Shown here in pieces: positions 45,690-57,929 of a DNA stretch of 64,000 bases; the first letter of the stretch is position 1; every line of letters begins with the position of its first letter. The notes beneath the pieces were generated by a model. The model did no database searches. It saw only the letters and a program-made list of their open reading frames with translations, and had not been told where the DNA came from. The position numbers were made by a program, and so were the translations under genes. Source of the stretch: Theropithecus gelada (lineage: Eukaryota > Chordata > Mammalia > Primates > Cercopithecidae); assembly GCF_003255815.1 (NCBI RefSeq), contig NC_037681.1, positions 86,621,194 to 86,685,193 on the forward strand. Reading direction: 5' to 3'.

Positions 45690-46800
45690 AATCTCAAATA
45701 TTTATTAAGCTACTAACATACACAAAATATTATGCTAAATGCCAGGAATAGTTACTCATTTAACAAATATTTAAAGTGCTTACTAGGCACTAAGGATTTA
45801 GCAATGACAAATACAAGCAAAATTCCTGTTCTGATGGTGCTTGATGTTTCATGTGCTGGTGGTGGGTTTTGGAGGAGATGCAGAGAAAATAGTAAGCAAA
45901 TGAGTATATAATCTGTGAACCTGTGACATGTGCTATGAAGAAAAAAGAACCAGAGCAGGAAGATGGAGAGCAACAGTGAGTAAGGTGTGCTGGTTCAGGG
46001 AAGGCCTCTCTGGAAAGGTGACATTTGAGCAAAGGACTACATGAAGTAAGGCCTGAGCTATGCTAAGATCTGGGGCAATGGTTTCTAAACTTGATATCTG
46101 AATGATTAATAGGAATTTTCCAGTTATACAAATAAAACAGAAGAGGAAAAATCTTGCAGATCGAGGAAATACCTTGTACCAAGTCCCTAAGGCAGGAAAG
46201 AGCATGGCTTATCTCATCTAAGGGACTGAAGAGGGTCTGGTTTGAAATGTAATGTGAGGACAGCCAAAGATGAGCTTAAAGATCAGGAAGGGTCCAAACA
46301 CCTGACAGACTTGTAAGTTCTGCTCAGGGTCTGGACTCCCCCTTAATAGCAGAGAGGACTCATCGATGGTTTTAAGCAGGGTAGTAGCAGGATCACATTT
46401 TTATGTTAGAGAACTGTCTGCTGCAAGGAGATATGGTTGTAGTTGGAGGTGGACAAGAGGGGAAGCAGGGTGACCCCTCAGGAAGCTGTGTGGTGCTGAA
46501 GGAAGAGGTATTGGTGGCCTGAACTGGCTAGTGACAGTGAGAATCCAGAGACTGGACAGATCAGATGAACTGGAGATGGCAGTGAGGGAGGAGAGACATC
46601 TGAATGACACCCAAACCAAGGATGACATCTGGTGGATGGTGCTATATTCACCAAAGAAGCAGGTTTTGAGATGAAAGAAGGGAGTTGGAAAGGGGAGGAG
46701 TTCAGTTACGGAGTTTAAATGAGTTCACAACACACATGGGCCACCAGGGGACAATGTCAAGTAATTTATGAGTATGAAAATCAGATGAGAGGTCTGACTG
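45690..46800 (-). repeat. L2 LINE, long antisense copy
   Basis: From the 3' end inwards: AACAAATATTTAAAGTGCTT, ACTAGGCACTAAGG, TTCAGGGAAGGCCTCTCTGG, AAGGTGACATTTGAGCAAAGG, CCCTAAGGCAGGAAAGAGC, TTTTAAGCAGGGTAGTAGCAG and ACCAAGGATGACATC follow antisense L2 in order over about 1.1 kb. ORF2 is represented only by decayed fragments such as the 75-codon frame 46628-46401. Confidence 0.65.
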
Positions 46801-47051
46801 GGCCAGGTATCAATGTCTGTTCCAAAGTCCAAAAGGCTGATGAGACTTGGGTTTGGATCTCTGCTTACTTGTCTCTAAATGAGAAAGTTAGATTGGATTT
46901 CACAGGTCTCTTTCAGCTTTAAAACCTCATAGGCAAGGGTAGAGAATAAAGGCTGAGCTTGTAAGAAGACAAATTTTGAAAGAATTCTCTGTACAAATGA
47001 GTAATTTTCATTTTGAAGTTGATAGATAAACTCGAGGCCAAGCTGGGCATA

Positions 47052-47179
47052 ACTGAGCATAAAGTCATTGAGGCTGATCTAGAAAGCCAGGACTTTCCTA
47101 ACCTAAGTAGGTTCTTCCTTATCACCATCTTTTGGCTCCTAAGCAGTTGTGGCTGCCATGTGGCATTATTTATGAACAG
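47052..47179 (+). repeat. Local duplicate, copy A
   Basis: Shares ACTGAG.ATAAA, TTGAGGCTGATCTAGAAAGC, CCTAACCTAAGTAGGTTCT, CTTATCACCATCT and GCAGTTGTGGCTGCCA with 48378-48510, same orientation, roughly 85% identity. Family unknown. Confidence 0.9.
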
Positions 47180-48241
47180 ACCATCAACTTACCTTTGTGG
47201 CAACAGAAATAGAAGCAGAGCAGCAAGGGGCAAGGAGGGCCTTGGAGATGATCTATACACAAGTCACAAGAGCAAATGCAAGCACCAAAGGATGCAGCCA
47301 AGAGAAGGTGGTTGTGAAGGGAAGACAAAACAATGTCTGTTGTGAAATATGTGAGCATTATTTGATTAGCGTTTTTGCAATACAAAGGAGGGAGAAAAAA
47401 GAAAGGAAAAAGGGAAAAAGGTTGAGACTCATTCCCTTATGATTAAAGATCCTCAGAAGCAACAGAAATGCAAACACCTATGTGTATAATACAGTGACAA
47501 CAACAGTAAGAAAGGTTTGAAAAGAAGCAGAATTGATCAGGAGAGATAAAGAACTTTCGAGAATAGCAAAGAGTGGGACAGTGGATGGAGAGACAGATGA
47601 TTTGAGGCTATGAGCAACAGGTGTTAATGTTTCCAGAAATGTTGTTGGTTTGCTTGGTGATGCTAAGATGACTGTAAATATACATCACATTTATGGGCTT
47701 TATTGCCTATGACTATCAGATGTAATAACAGAGTTGAGAGTACTTGGAAGATTATAAAATTCTATCCATACATAAGGAATGATTGCTACTTAAGCTTTTT
47801 CAGCTAGAAAAGAAAAATATTCTTTTTGATCAGGATACCTTACTTGTTCTTCCCCACTTAAATCCACAAAGGTGTAGATCAGACAGGGAAAGGTGTGTTT
47901 TGCTTCTCACACAATTCCCAGAGAAAGAGATGTGTTCATATGCTACAAGTGGGGAAATTGGACAATTTATTCCAGATAATTTAGGACAATGATATTCAGG
48001 TTCCTCTGCATGTCTTAGGTAGGTCTATAGGGAACCACCAGATCTGTCAATTCTGTTGAAGTCTCAGTCTGAAGATTGTTTCATTCATATGAGTGCCTTT
48101 GATAAATCAGCAAGTGCCTTAATACTCTATAGACATGAACAAATGTAATTTGAAGGGAAATAATACTGGAAGGTAGGGTTTGGGGAAGGTGTCATCCTCC
48201 TTTAGGGTTTCCCAGCTGACATTGATTCAGGTCAATCATTT

Positions 48242-48297
48242 GAGAGAGAGGAAAGAGAGACACAGAGGGAGGGAGAGAAAGTGAGGGAGAGAGAAGC
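48242..48297. repeat. GA-rich purine tract
   Basis: About 56 bases that are almost all purine (GAGAGAGAGG, GGGAGGGAGAG). Confidence 0.9.
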
Positions 48298-48377
48298 GTT
48301 CGCTATATTCTCTGGAGGGCAAGCACATAATCATGTATATAATTTTTGTTAGAAAATTAATAAGACTTTTCTCCTTA

Positions 48378-48510
48378 ACTGAGTATAAACTCCTTGAGGC
48401 TGATCTAGAAAGCCTGCATGACTATCCTAACCTAAGTAGGTTCTCTCTTATCACCATCTCGTGGCTCCTGAGCAGTTGTGGCTGCCACGTGGTGTGATTT
48501 ATGAAGACAG
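48378..48510 (+). repeat. Local duplicate, copy B
   Basis: Second copy, 1.33 kb downstream of the first, slightly longer because of small insertions (AGCCTGCATGACTATCC). Confidence 0.9.
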
Positions 48511-50282
48511 AAAAACCTGTTCTCTTCTTCTAGGTGTTCCAACATAGGTGTCTCCTTGCTTTCACATTGTTTTCTTCTATGTCTTTTCACCCATATATAT
48601 TTTTAACAATCGTGATGCCAATGTATTACTTTAAGGACATTTTTAAAAATTCACACTTTTAGAGAATACTCCCCCCACTCCCCAATATGTTTTGGGAGGA
48701 GAACATCCATTCTCTCTTTTCTTCTTTCTGTGGTTTTATTTTCTGTTCTCTTTCTTCTTTTTCTTCCCCATGCATAGTTGGATAGTCAATATTGATCTCT
48801 ACTCCTCCTGTGGATCCCTGAGTCAAATGTCTGGGCTATAAGAATTTCTCTGGAGGGGCTGTACTCCCTCTCCAAGGTGGCTGAGTAACATTCTACATAT
48901 GGCAGGCACATGGCTGCACGTTCTGTCATGGTGTGGGATTGGATGCTGATTGACACAGCACAAATAGCAACTTTATTTTATATTCCCAAAGCTCAACTCA
49001 GCTGTACTTCTCACCACGTAGCAGAGGCTGGACCAAAGGCTGGGAGCAACTGGGAGTGTTTGGGTGAGTTTAGATATTTAATTTTGCTCGGATCCATTGA
49101 GAGACAGGGAGGGAAGAATGTGTGTGGCACAGAGCCTCTGGAGTGTAAGTGACACTCTGAAAGCATTCCCTTCTTCCTCTGCGGCTTCTCCCAGATCTCA
49201 TAGAAACAGGGGACCACATAGAAAATGCTTAAGTTTAAAGTCTAACTGGTGCATTTAGGGAATTGAGGGAGAAGGGAACTCTTGTAAACTAGTAGAAAGA
49301 CCCCCAACATAGAAGTAAGAAAAAAGCCTTTAAAATATCTGAAGACATATTAAAATAAATAGGGCTGCCTTGCTTTTCCCTCCCTGACAAGATTTTTTAT
49401 GTAACCACACAAGCATAATCTCTGTGTCTGGAAGACTTGGGGACTCCACAAACACCTGATGGATTCAAGACAGAGGCTTGGAGGGCTGTGCTGATGGGGG
49501 CTGAACCCCAGAGAAAGATTCTTGTGTAGTCCTATGTATTATAACCCCTCACCATATACATATTTCATTGTATCTAAGGATCCATCCAGTGTAATAGAGG
49601 CCATTATTTTATGTTTCACTAAGAAATACAAATGTCACCTATTAAGTTATGTTATGCCATTGGTTGTAAGATGCATTTTGATTTTACAGGTGCTAATACA
49701 TGAACAACTTAAGAATAGGTGAGGTACAGTAGTAAAGATCTACAAATCCTAGGAGGCGGCAGAGAGGACCTGCCCTTCATCCAGTTCTCTTTACCAACAC
49801 ACTAAGGTGTAAGTCCAGCACTTCCTTGGGCTTCTCTTTAGTGAGCTGAGTAGGCCTTCCTTGGTATATCTCACCCAGCTGGCGATTAGAAGTGGCTCTG
49901 GCCCTCTCCATGTCTCCTATGTGCTTTGGAAAGTTAAAATTGTCTTCAGTTCTGAGATGAGCGAATTTGTGAAATGGATGGTATATGCTTTTCAGACATC
50001 TCCATCTTGCTGAATCTAGTTTATTGTTGTGGCAGGCACTCCATTGACAATTCTCCCTAATACTGTGTGGCTTCATATCCCATGCCGCCTATTCAGGCTG
50101 TACTGTGGAACCCAATCACTGTGTTTATGTTGGGAAGCTTCTCCAAACTCCTTTCTTTTTTTTTTTTTATCTCTCCACATTAAAACTTATCTGTCCTGGG
50201 TCCCATTCCCTTAGCTCCTTGCTAGGTAACTAGCTAGTTACTTGGGGACTGAATAGTGATAAGCTAATAAAAACTAAGGTCA

Positions 50283-50596
50283 GGCCAGTCATGGTGGCTC
50301 ACACCTGCAATCCCAGCAGTTTGGGAGGCCGAGGCAGGTGGATCACCTGAGGTCAGGAGTTCAAGACCAGCCTGACCAACATGGTGAAACCCCATCTCTA
50401 CTAAAAATACAAAAATTAGTCAGGCATGGTGGCCGATGCCTTTAATCCCAGCTACTCGGGAGGCTGAGGAAGGAGAATCGCTTGAACCTGGGAGGCAGAG
50501 GTTGCAGTGAGCCGAGATCACACCATTGCACTTGAGCCTGGGCAACAAGAGCAAAGCTCTCTCAGACAAAACTGAACAAACAAGCAAAACAAAAAA
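50283..50596 (+). mobile_element. AluS-like element
   Basis: Full-length Alu from GGCCAGTCATGGTGGCTC. The tail has degenerated into ACAAACAAGCAAAAC, consistent with an older copy. Confidence 0.94.
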
Positions 50597-53054
50597 CCCC
50601 TTAGGTTATTCCTCCAAGAAACACATTTTAAAGTTAATTGGGACCTTGTTGAAGCTCTTTAATTCTAAAAGTAATGAATGAGAGATCAAAATAATTAAGA
50701 AAATATTTGATCTGAAGAGCCATATTCTTCAAATCAGAGCATATACATAGTAACATGTTCTCAAGATTTTACCGGGTTAGTACACAGACTGACGAAAGGA
50801 TCTAGAGGAGGTATAACAAACGCCAAAGCTGCTCCCCACCCCTGAGCCCATGGCACACACTATATTTGATCACAACACATTTTCTTATTAAGCTTGGACC
50901 CAACCTCCAAATCCCCCCTAACAGAACCCTTACACCAAGGAACTGGGGTTGACATATGAAATGAAGCCCATTTTGCAGCCCTGATATAAGTCTTAAGGGG
51001 CAGGGATATTTATCAGCTTACATACATTTTCTCAGTTTGAAGCACAGTCAGGTCCTTTCCATTTGGGACTTCTGGATCCATTCAGTTAAGGTGAAGGAAA
51101 TAGTAAGAAAGTATATAGAGTCATGTTTTCAGAAATATCTCAGTTTAAATGCAGCAAGGCATTTGTCATAACTGTCAACTGGAGAAGGTATTTTTGGAGA
51201 ATAGCATGTGCTTGTCCTATGTGGAGCTTCCCCAGGCAACACAGACATAGAGAACTTGGGAAGGCTCTGGCTCATGAGATGAGTAAAGGGCTAGAGAGTG
51301 TCTGTGTGTGGCAACGTTGAAGAATGGATTAGCTTGGAAGGGAAAACCCTGCTGGATCACCTGAGAGTAGTATCAAGTGCTAGGAGTATTATTGTGGAAA
51401 GGGTGTTTGCTAGTTGTCTCTTCTGTCTTACTGAAGATGACAAACCTTACATCAGAAGGAAATACAGGTTTGCTTAAAGAAAGAGCTCTCAGGTAAGATC
51501 ACATAGACAACCAAGTATTTAAAATACACTAGATGCTCTTGTGTTGGGGGTGACCATCTGTGATGGAGTTGACAGGTTACAAATTTCTTGCTGCCAAGCA
51601 ACTGACAACATGTAGGAGATACCCCCTTAAGCGCAAATGCTCCCATAACGCCTGTGTGGAGACTGTAGGCACTGCTCTCCATGCTTTACAAAAATTGACT
51701 TATTGTACCCATTTCACAGATGAGGAACTGAGGCCTGGAGAAGTTCTATGAGTAATGTGGAGTCATACCACTGGCAGAGATTTGTGATTTACTTAGAGGT
51801 AGGATTCACACAAGACTGGATTCAGGCTCCAGAATCCATACCCTGAATCATAACCTTATGCTATCTCTCCAATCACTATTCTACTTGGCAGAATGAATTG
51901 ATCCCCCAAAAATGTATAAAGGAGAGAGAACCTTTGTGGATTACTTAATTGCACTCACTGGGACACCCCAGTGGCCACTGAGTAATTCTCTCTGATAGAT
52001 TGAGTGATTCTCTTCTAAACTCTGAGAGCAGCACAGTAGCCTCATCTGATTTGCATTCCAGTAAAAAGCATAGTCCTTCTTGATATGAAGACTGACAGTG
52101 AATGAATGAATGATGGTTGTATGTATGTGTGTAGGTATGTCTATTCTTAGCATCAGTCTAGTTTTGGACAATAAAGTAGGAAAGGGAAAAGAGCTGCTTC
52201 AGTCAAGGAGGGACATGCTGTTATGCCCATGGTCTTAGGTAGCCTCAGTACAGCCATCGTCAGGATTCAAGACTCTATTCCTGCTAAGGAACTCAACACT
52301 CATGTCTTGTTAAAACCTTACCCATCACTTAACTTTCTCCATGAAGACCTCCCAAACTCACTCCTTCCATACCAAACACTTCTTTCTTTGCTCTCTCCCA
52401 GCCTTTCTGAATGCACTTTATATAACTTCAACACAAAATGGCATCTAATTCTAAGAAATCCTAATAAAGTATCAATTCTGGGAGGTTGCACGTGAGCTTT
52501 CCAGGAGACGTGGCATGTCTTATTTATTTCATTCCTTGCTCAGAGTTCGGGTTTGGCCCAGAATGGGTATTTGAGAAATATCATTTGCATTCAACTGAGT
52601 TGAATATTTCCTCCCAATATCTAGCAGGTGAAGCAATACTAGGCCTAGGAAGGGGACTAAAGCACCACACCAGGGTTACTGCAATACCTGCTATTGATTT
52701 TCTTTGTTTAGAAAAGAGACACCTGGCTTTTGCTGTCAAGAGATTGATCACCCATATAGTAATAATTGCATTTATTAGTTCATTTTACAGCAGGAGAGAT
52801 GAGGCCATCCAATTTTTTATTGGCAGATTTGAAAACATAATCCGGCTTTTGTTTCTTAGCCCAGTACTTGTTCCTCTGCAATTCTATTAGAGACAAGTCT
52901 AAGTAAAGTTCTGGTAAGTGAGAGAAGTTGCAAATAAACTTATTTGCATCTAATAAGTTAGAGTCTTCAGGAAATAGTATCCAGGGTAGTGGTTCTGATG
53001 ATATGGTCTGTGGGCCACGTGCCATGAGAAGCAGCTTGAGCTCTTATTTAAAAT
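50597..53054. other. Single-copy stretch with one MIR
   Basis: No gene recognised. MIR at 51640-51850. The 134-codon plus frame at 52486-52890 has no recognisable domain. Confidence 0.5.
51640..51850 (-). repeat. MIR SINE
   Basis: CCCATTTCACAGATGAGGAAC, TGAGGCCTGGAGAAG and GTAGGATTCACACAAGAC follow antisense MIR. Confidence 0.7.
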
Positions 53055-53063
53055 GCATAACTC

Positions 53064-53385
53064 GAGGCTGAGGCAGGAGGACTGCCTGAGTTCAGGAGTT
53101 CGAGGCCAGCCCTGGGCAACATGGTGAAACCCCATCTCTACTAAAAATACAAAAAAAAGTAGCCAGGTGTGGTGGCGTATGCCCGTAGTCCCAACTACCT
53201 GGGAGGCTGAGGAAGGAGAATCACTTGAACCCGGGAGGTGGAGTTTGCAGTGAGCCAAGATCGTGCCACTGTACTCCAGACTGGGCGACAGAGACAGACT
53301 CTGTCTCAAAGAAAAAATAAATAAATAAATAAATAAAAGGAAAAAAAAAGAAAAGAAAAGCAAAACAAAGAAAAGAAAAGAAAAA
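53064..53385 (+). mobile_element. 5'-truncated Alu with AAAT/AAAAG tail
   Basis: Begins at GAGGCTGAGGCAGGAGG, so about the first 45 Alu bases are missing. The tail is expanded to (AAAT)n and (AAAAG)n. Target duplication GCATAACTC is perfect (53055-53063, 53386-53394), showing that truncation happened at insertion. Confidence 0.94.
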
Positions 53386-53394
53386 GCATAACTC

Positions 53395-54016
53395 CTGGGC
53401 TCCTCCTCAGAACTACTGAATCAAATACCATGCCCCAGCCCAGGAATCTCCATGTTCTGTACATACCCTAGGTCATACTCATATCCATGAATTTAATGGG
53501 CCAGCTGGTCAAATGTTTTCCAACAGTAGAAACGTTTATCGGATAGATTTTTGCATTAAAAAAAGGTCTTAGGAGATGATTTAGCTCCATTCCCTTCAGT
53601 TACTTTCTTAAGGGGCCTTTCTTTTTGTATGTTGCTTTTCATCTTTCTGGATATTTAAAATGTCATGAAAAAAGAATAAAAGAACAGTACACTTTTTAAA
53701 ACACTAGTTTCTGTGAACTTGCAATCTGGTCTGAGTCATATATATGTACATAAAAATTGTTTTCATATACATAGGAATCATTGTTAATTTGCTGGACTCT
53801 TACAATTGTGATGGACAAGTGTGTGTGTGTTCATGTGTGTGTGTTTGCACAAAGGGTTCTTCTCTAGCAGCTGGCTCCTCTAAAATGGGTCATCCTGCAT
53901 AGAAGTAATTTGGGAAAGAATGAGACTTGGAGGAAACTCTGTCTGATTGAGTTTCCTTTCAAATGATGTTTTAATGCCCTTACTTTCCTACACCCCCTTT
54001 TTCTCCCCCCGGTTTT
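53395..54016. other. Single-copy stretch
   Basis: About 0.6 kb with a TG run at 53819-53846. No gene recognised. Confidence 0.5.
53819..53846. repeat. (TG)n microsatellite, interrupted
   Basis: TG repeats interrupted once by TTCATG. Confidence 0.85.
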
Positions 54017-54030
54017 CCCAGATAGCTTTT

Positions 54031-54284
54031 TATTTTTATTTTTTTTAGATGGAGTCTTGTCGTGTCACCCAGGCTGGAGTGCAATGGAGTGATCTTGGCT
54101 CATTGCAACCTCCACCTCCTGGGTTCAAGTGATTCTCCTGATCCAGCCTCCCAAGTAGCTGGGATTATAGGCATGCACCACCACACCCAGCTTTTTTTTT
54201 TTTTTTTTTTTTTTGTATCTTTAGTAGAGAAGGCATTTCACCATGTTGACCAGGCTGGTCTCGAACTCCTGACCTCGTGATCCA
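54031..54284 (-). mobile_element. 5'-truncated Alu
   Basis: Antisense Alu with T-rich tail at 54031-54046 and an expanded T run of about 23 in the middle linker. It lacks about the first 45 Alu bases, at the high-coordinate side. Flanks CCCAGATAGCTTTT (54017-54030) and CCCAGACAGCTTTT (54285-54298) are a 14-base target duplication with one mismatch. Confidence 0.94.
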
Positions 54285-54339
54285 CCCAGACAGCTTTTAA
54301 TAGAATCCTGAGATAGGATCCACTCAGAGCAGTGTTAAC

Positions 54340-54450
54340 AGAGAGGCACCATAACCGAGTGGCTAGAGGACTGGGAACTGAAGTGCCTGAACCCTTGCAT
54401 GGGTTTCTCGCTGACTTTCTTGCTCTGGCTCCCTGGGCCACGACACCTTC
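54340..54450 (+). repeat. MIR SINE, tRNA-like 5' part
   Basis: CATAACCGAGTGGCTAGAGG resembles a tRNA A box, and ACTGGGAACTGAAGTGCC then ATGGGTTTCTCGCTGAC continue along the MIR head. It is not a functional tRNA: no cloverleaf could be drawn. Confidence 0.5.
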
Positions 54451-54582
54451 CTCTTCCTCATTTTCAGACTCTGCCTTGATTTCAGGGGCATGAGAAGCTA
54501 CGCATGACAGCTCTCCAGGTCTGTATTTTGCTATCTGCAAAATTTATACTCCATCAAAGCATCATCAAAGATGCTCCAAGGT

Positions 54583-55245
54583 TATTATTTTTATTTATTT
54601 ATTTATTTAGTTATTTATTTATTTTTATTTTACTTTAAGTTCTAGGGTACATGTGCACAATGTGCAGGTTTATTACATATGTATACATCTGCCATGTTGG
54701 TGTGCTGCATCTGTTAACTCCTCATTTATGTTAGATGTATCTCCTAAAGCTATCCCTCCCCCAACCCCCAACACCTGGCAGGCCCTGGTGTGTGATGTTC
54801 CCTACCCTATGTCCATGTGTTCTCATTGTTCAATTCGCACCTATGAGTGAGAACATGTGGTGTTTGGTTTTCTGTCCTTGCGATAGTTTGCTCAGAATGA
54901 TGGTTTCCAGCTGCATCCATGTCCCTATAAAGGACATGAACTCATCTTTTTTATGGCTGCGTAGTATTCCATGGTGTATATGTGCCACATTTTCTTAATC
55001 CAGTCTATCACTGATGGACATTTGGGTTGGTTCCAAGTCTTTGCTATTGTGAATAGTGCTGCAATAAACATATGTGTGCATGTGTCTTATAGCAGCATGA
55101 TTTATAGTCCTTTGGGTATATACCCAGTAATGGGATGGCTGGGTCAAATGGTATTTCTAGTTCAAGATCCTTGAGGAATCACTACACTGTCTTCCACAGT
55201 GGTTGAACTAGTTTACAATCCCACCAACAGTGTAAAAGCGTTCCT
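54583..55245 (-). mobile_element. L1PA 3' end, 5'-truncated, 0.66 kb
   Basis: Antisense L1 3'UTR and ORF2 end: TTTACTTTAAGTTCTAGGG, GTTGGTGTGCTGCATCTG, TAGTATTCCATGGTGTATAT, CCAGTAATGGGATGGCTGGG and AATCCCACCAACAGTG. The tail side is an ATTT-rich repeat. The 5' truncation is at about 55245. TATTATTTT-like sequence on both sides may be the target duplication. Confidence 0.94.
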
Positions 55246-56005
55246 ATTATTTTGTTTTTAAAGTATACTTAGTTCCCTTGGATCAAGAGGTTAAATTTCT
55301 GCCAGGAAGGTGCTAATCCAGCCTGGCCTGCTGCACTATTGAAACTTAATTTTTTCTCTTAGAGAGAATTTTCAAATAGGATTAATATTGCAATCTCGAA
55401 AATTGAGGCTCTAGAATCTGAATATAATTTGATAAATCATCTGGTCTAGTGGGCACACGGAAACCCAAAGAGATAAGAATTTCTCAAAGTCACACAGCAA
55501 GTCAGCGGCAGAGCTGGTGAATCCAGTCTCCAGACTCCTGGTCCAGTATTCATCCCAGAAAATGGCCTGTCTCTTCTATGGCAGATCTTTTGAGCATGCC
55601 CATTAGAACGTCTGAGGAGTAGGAGAGTTCCCAAGCATCGGTGATTTAGGTTGAGAGGATGGCATCCCTCAGGCAGAAATGCACTTGGAGTCTTTGCTTT
55701 TCTTTTCAGGACAGACAAACATTTTTCACAGCAAAAATGGGTAATTTTACAAATCGTATTCACCCAAGGTCTTTGCAAATTGTACTAATGCTGAAAAATT
55801 AAAACACAGAAGCAGTTTGTTTTTCACTCATTCACATTGCTGTATGGTAGCCCAATTGGAAAGAGACTGTAAGCCCTTCTGATATTATCTGTGCAGTGTT
55901 GGTACAACTACCTACTCTCTGTGTGTCACATTATTTTCTTCTTTAAAATGAACCTGACAGGATCTGCCTTATGTAACTTCCGAGATAGTTTTATAAAAGA
56001 AATGA
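55246..56005. other. Single-copy stretch with one MIR
   Basis: No gene recognised. Confidence 0.5.
55430..55560 (-). repeat. MIR SINE fragment
   Basis: AAAGTCACACAGCAAGTCAG, CGGCAGAGCTGGTGAATCC and CTCCTGGTCCAGTATTC follow antisense MIR. Confidence 0.75.
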
Positions 56006-56285
56006 GGCTGGGCGCAGTGGCTCATGCCTGTAATCCAAGCACTTAGGGAGGCCAAGGCAGGTGGATCACTTGAGGCCAGGAGTTCAAGACCAACCTGACC
56101 ACCATGGTGAAACACCATCTCTGCTAAAAGCACAAAAATTAGCCCAGTTACTGGGACCCTGAGGCAGAAGAATTGCTTGAACCCAGGAGGTGGAGGTTGC
56201 AGTGAGCCAAGATCATTCCACTGCATTCCAGCCTGGGCAACTGAGTGAAACTCTGTATCAAAAAAAAAAAAAAAAAAAAAAAAAT
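56006..56285 (+). mobile_element. Alu with internal deletion
   Basis: Starts GGCTGGGCGCAGTGGCTC. About 30 bases are missing after the linker (AAAATTAGCCCAGTTACTGG). Long A tail. GAAATGAG on both sides (55999-56006, 56286-56293) is the target duplication. Confidence 0.93.
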
Positions 56286-56332
56286 GAAATGAGATAACGG
56301 TTATATTTTAAAAATTAGAATGTTATAGAGAT

Positions 56333-56693
56333 TATATTAGTCTGTTTTCACACTGCTATAAAGAACTACCAAAGACTGGGCAATTTATAAAGAAAAGAGG
56401 TTTAATTGACTCACAGTTCTGCATGGCAGGGGAGGCCTCAGGAAACTTACAACCATGATGGCAGTCAAAGGAGAAGCAAGGCACGTCTTACATGGTGGCA
56501 GGAGAGAGTGAGAGTGAGGGGAAAAGTGCCACACTTTTAGACCATCAGCTCTCATGAGAACTGTATCATGGGAACAGCAAGGGGGAAAAGCATCTCCATG
56601 ATCCAATCACTTTCCACCAGGTCCCTCCACTGACATATGGGGATTACAATTCAACATGAGATTTGAGTGGGAACATGGAGCCAAACCATATCA
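56333..56693 (-). mobile_element. THE1/MST-type solo LTR
   Basis: 361 bases. On the minus strand it begins TGATATGGTTTGGCTCC and contains AACTGTGAGTCAATTAAACC and TTTATAAATTGCCCAGTC. The perfect 5-base duplication GAGAT flanks it (56328-56332, 56694-56698). No internal region. Confidence 0.93.
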
Positions 56694-57905
56694 GAGATTT
56701 GCTGAGATCTGATAAAACTGTTATGTATTTCAAGAGTACAACAGCCATTGAAAGAAAAATGAAAAAAATTTAAAAAGATAGGAATCAGAGAGTGAGACTA
56801 TCATTCATCCTCACCTTACAGCTTTAACACAGGCTGGCTGGCCACTTGGAGGTTTGCAGTTAGGTGAACAAGTGGGTGACCCTGACTGTGCCCCATTCTC
56901 AGTTATTTGTTGGCCTTTGCTGGTCAGAATTCAAAGTATAACATTTCTCTGGGATATTTTGTTTCCCTCGTTCTCTGCATCTTGAGTGGAAAGCTCCAGA
57001 AGGGTGCAGTGATTGCCCAATGACATCAAATTTTCCAAAGAGTCAGAGAGCCAAAGTCAGTCAGCTTGGTGAGAAAACAAATGAAACAAATACTAAAATA
57101 ACACTGAGGGCAGAGCCCCCCGCCAGAACCTGCCACAAAGATATGAAGTTTGATTAGAATAATTATTTTAATTGAATTATCATTTTAAATCAATTAAAGG
57201 GAAGGATTTCAATGGAAGAATGCCAAATCCTATTCATGGGATCCATTCGTTGGGCTGTGTGTTGGGAGCCTAAATGGTCCGCATGATGGCTGAGCACACT
57301 CATGCCCTCTTTAATAAACACTCTCAAAACTTCTCACAATTGAGCTTCACACCGAAGGCTGCAGACCTGGGCTGTGCTGAGCCCTGTAATGGGATAACTC
57401 AGAGTGATTATGTGGTTTAGTAAATATCCATAAATTAAGGATAGTGTTTGAAGGATGCCAATAACGACCTCAGTTTCCCAGTATCCCCCAGAGAAGTGAA
57501 TTAATTCTTTTAAGAGTTCGGGGCAAAGGCAAGCCAGGACAGAGAAGATTAGCTCCTTCTATTTCTTCTCTCCCATAATTGGTTACCTTTCTGGTCCCTC
57601 CCAGAGCACTGGAAGTGTTTCACACAATCTCTGCGTCTCAACAATAATGTACTTCGAAAAGGAGGCTGATTACGTTGACTGAAATCCATCCTGGCAAAAG
57701 GCTTTTGCTGCAGCTGGTTCCATTTACATTTTGTATTTTTGGAGCTTGTGCCTGTTCCAGGGAGGGATGGGATAATTGATTTAAATCAAATTATGAAATG
57801 TGATACTTTGAATTCCTAAAAACATGTTTCCTGGCACTGCCTGCAGCAATGGAGCCCTCGCAGGTACGGTGGAATGGGATGGGTGTGGGATTGCCTTTCT
57901 TGACC

Positions 57906-57929
57906 TGTGTGTGTGTGTGTGTGTGTGTT
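57906..57929. repeat. (TG)n microsatellite
   Basis: Uninterrupted run of about 11 TG dinucleotides. Confidence 0.95.

Larger units (their letters stand above)
46801..50282. other. Single-copy stretch with an internal duplication
   Basis: No gene recognised. It holds the duplicated pair 47052-47179 / 48378-48510 and a purine-rich tract at 48242-48297. The open frames of up to 110 codons have no domains. Confidence 0.5.

Noticed and set aside
52486..52890. 134-codon plus ORF
   Set aside because: No domain, no conserved motif, weak start context. Treated as chance.
54340..54450. tRNA-like A box (CCGAGTGGCTAGAGG)
   Set aside because: Part of a MIR SINE head. No cloverleaf or matching acceptor stem.
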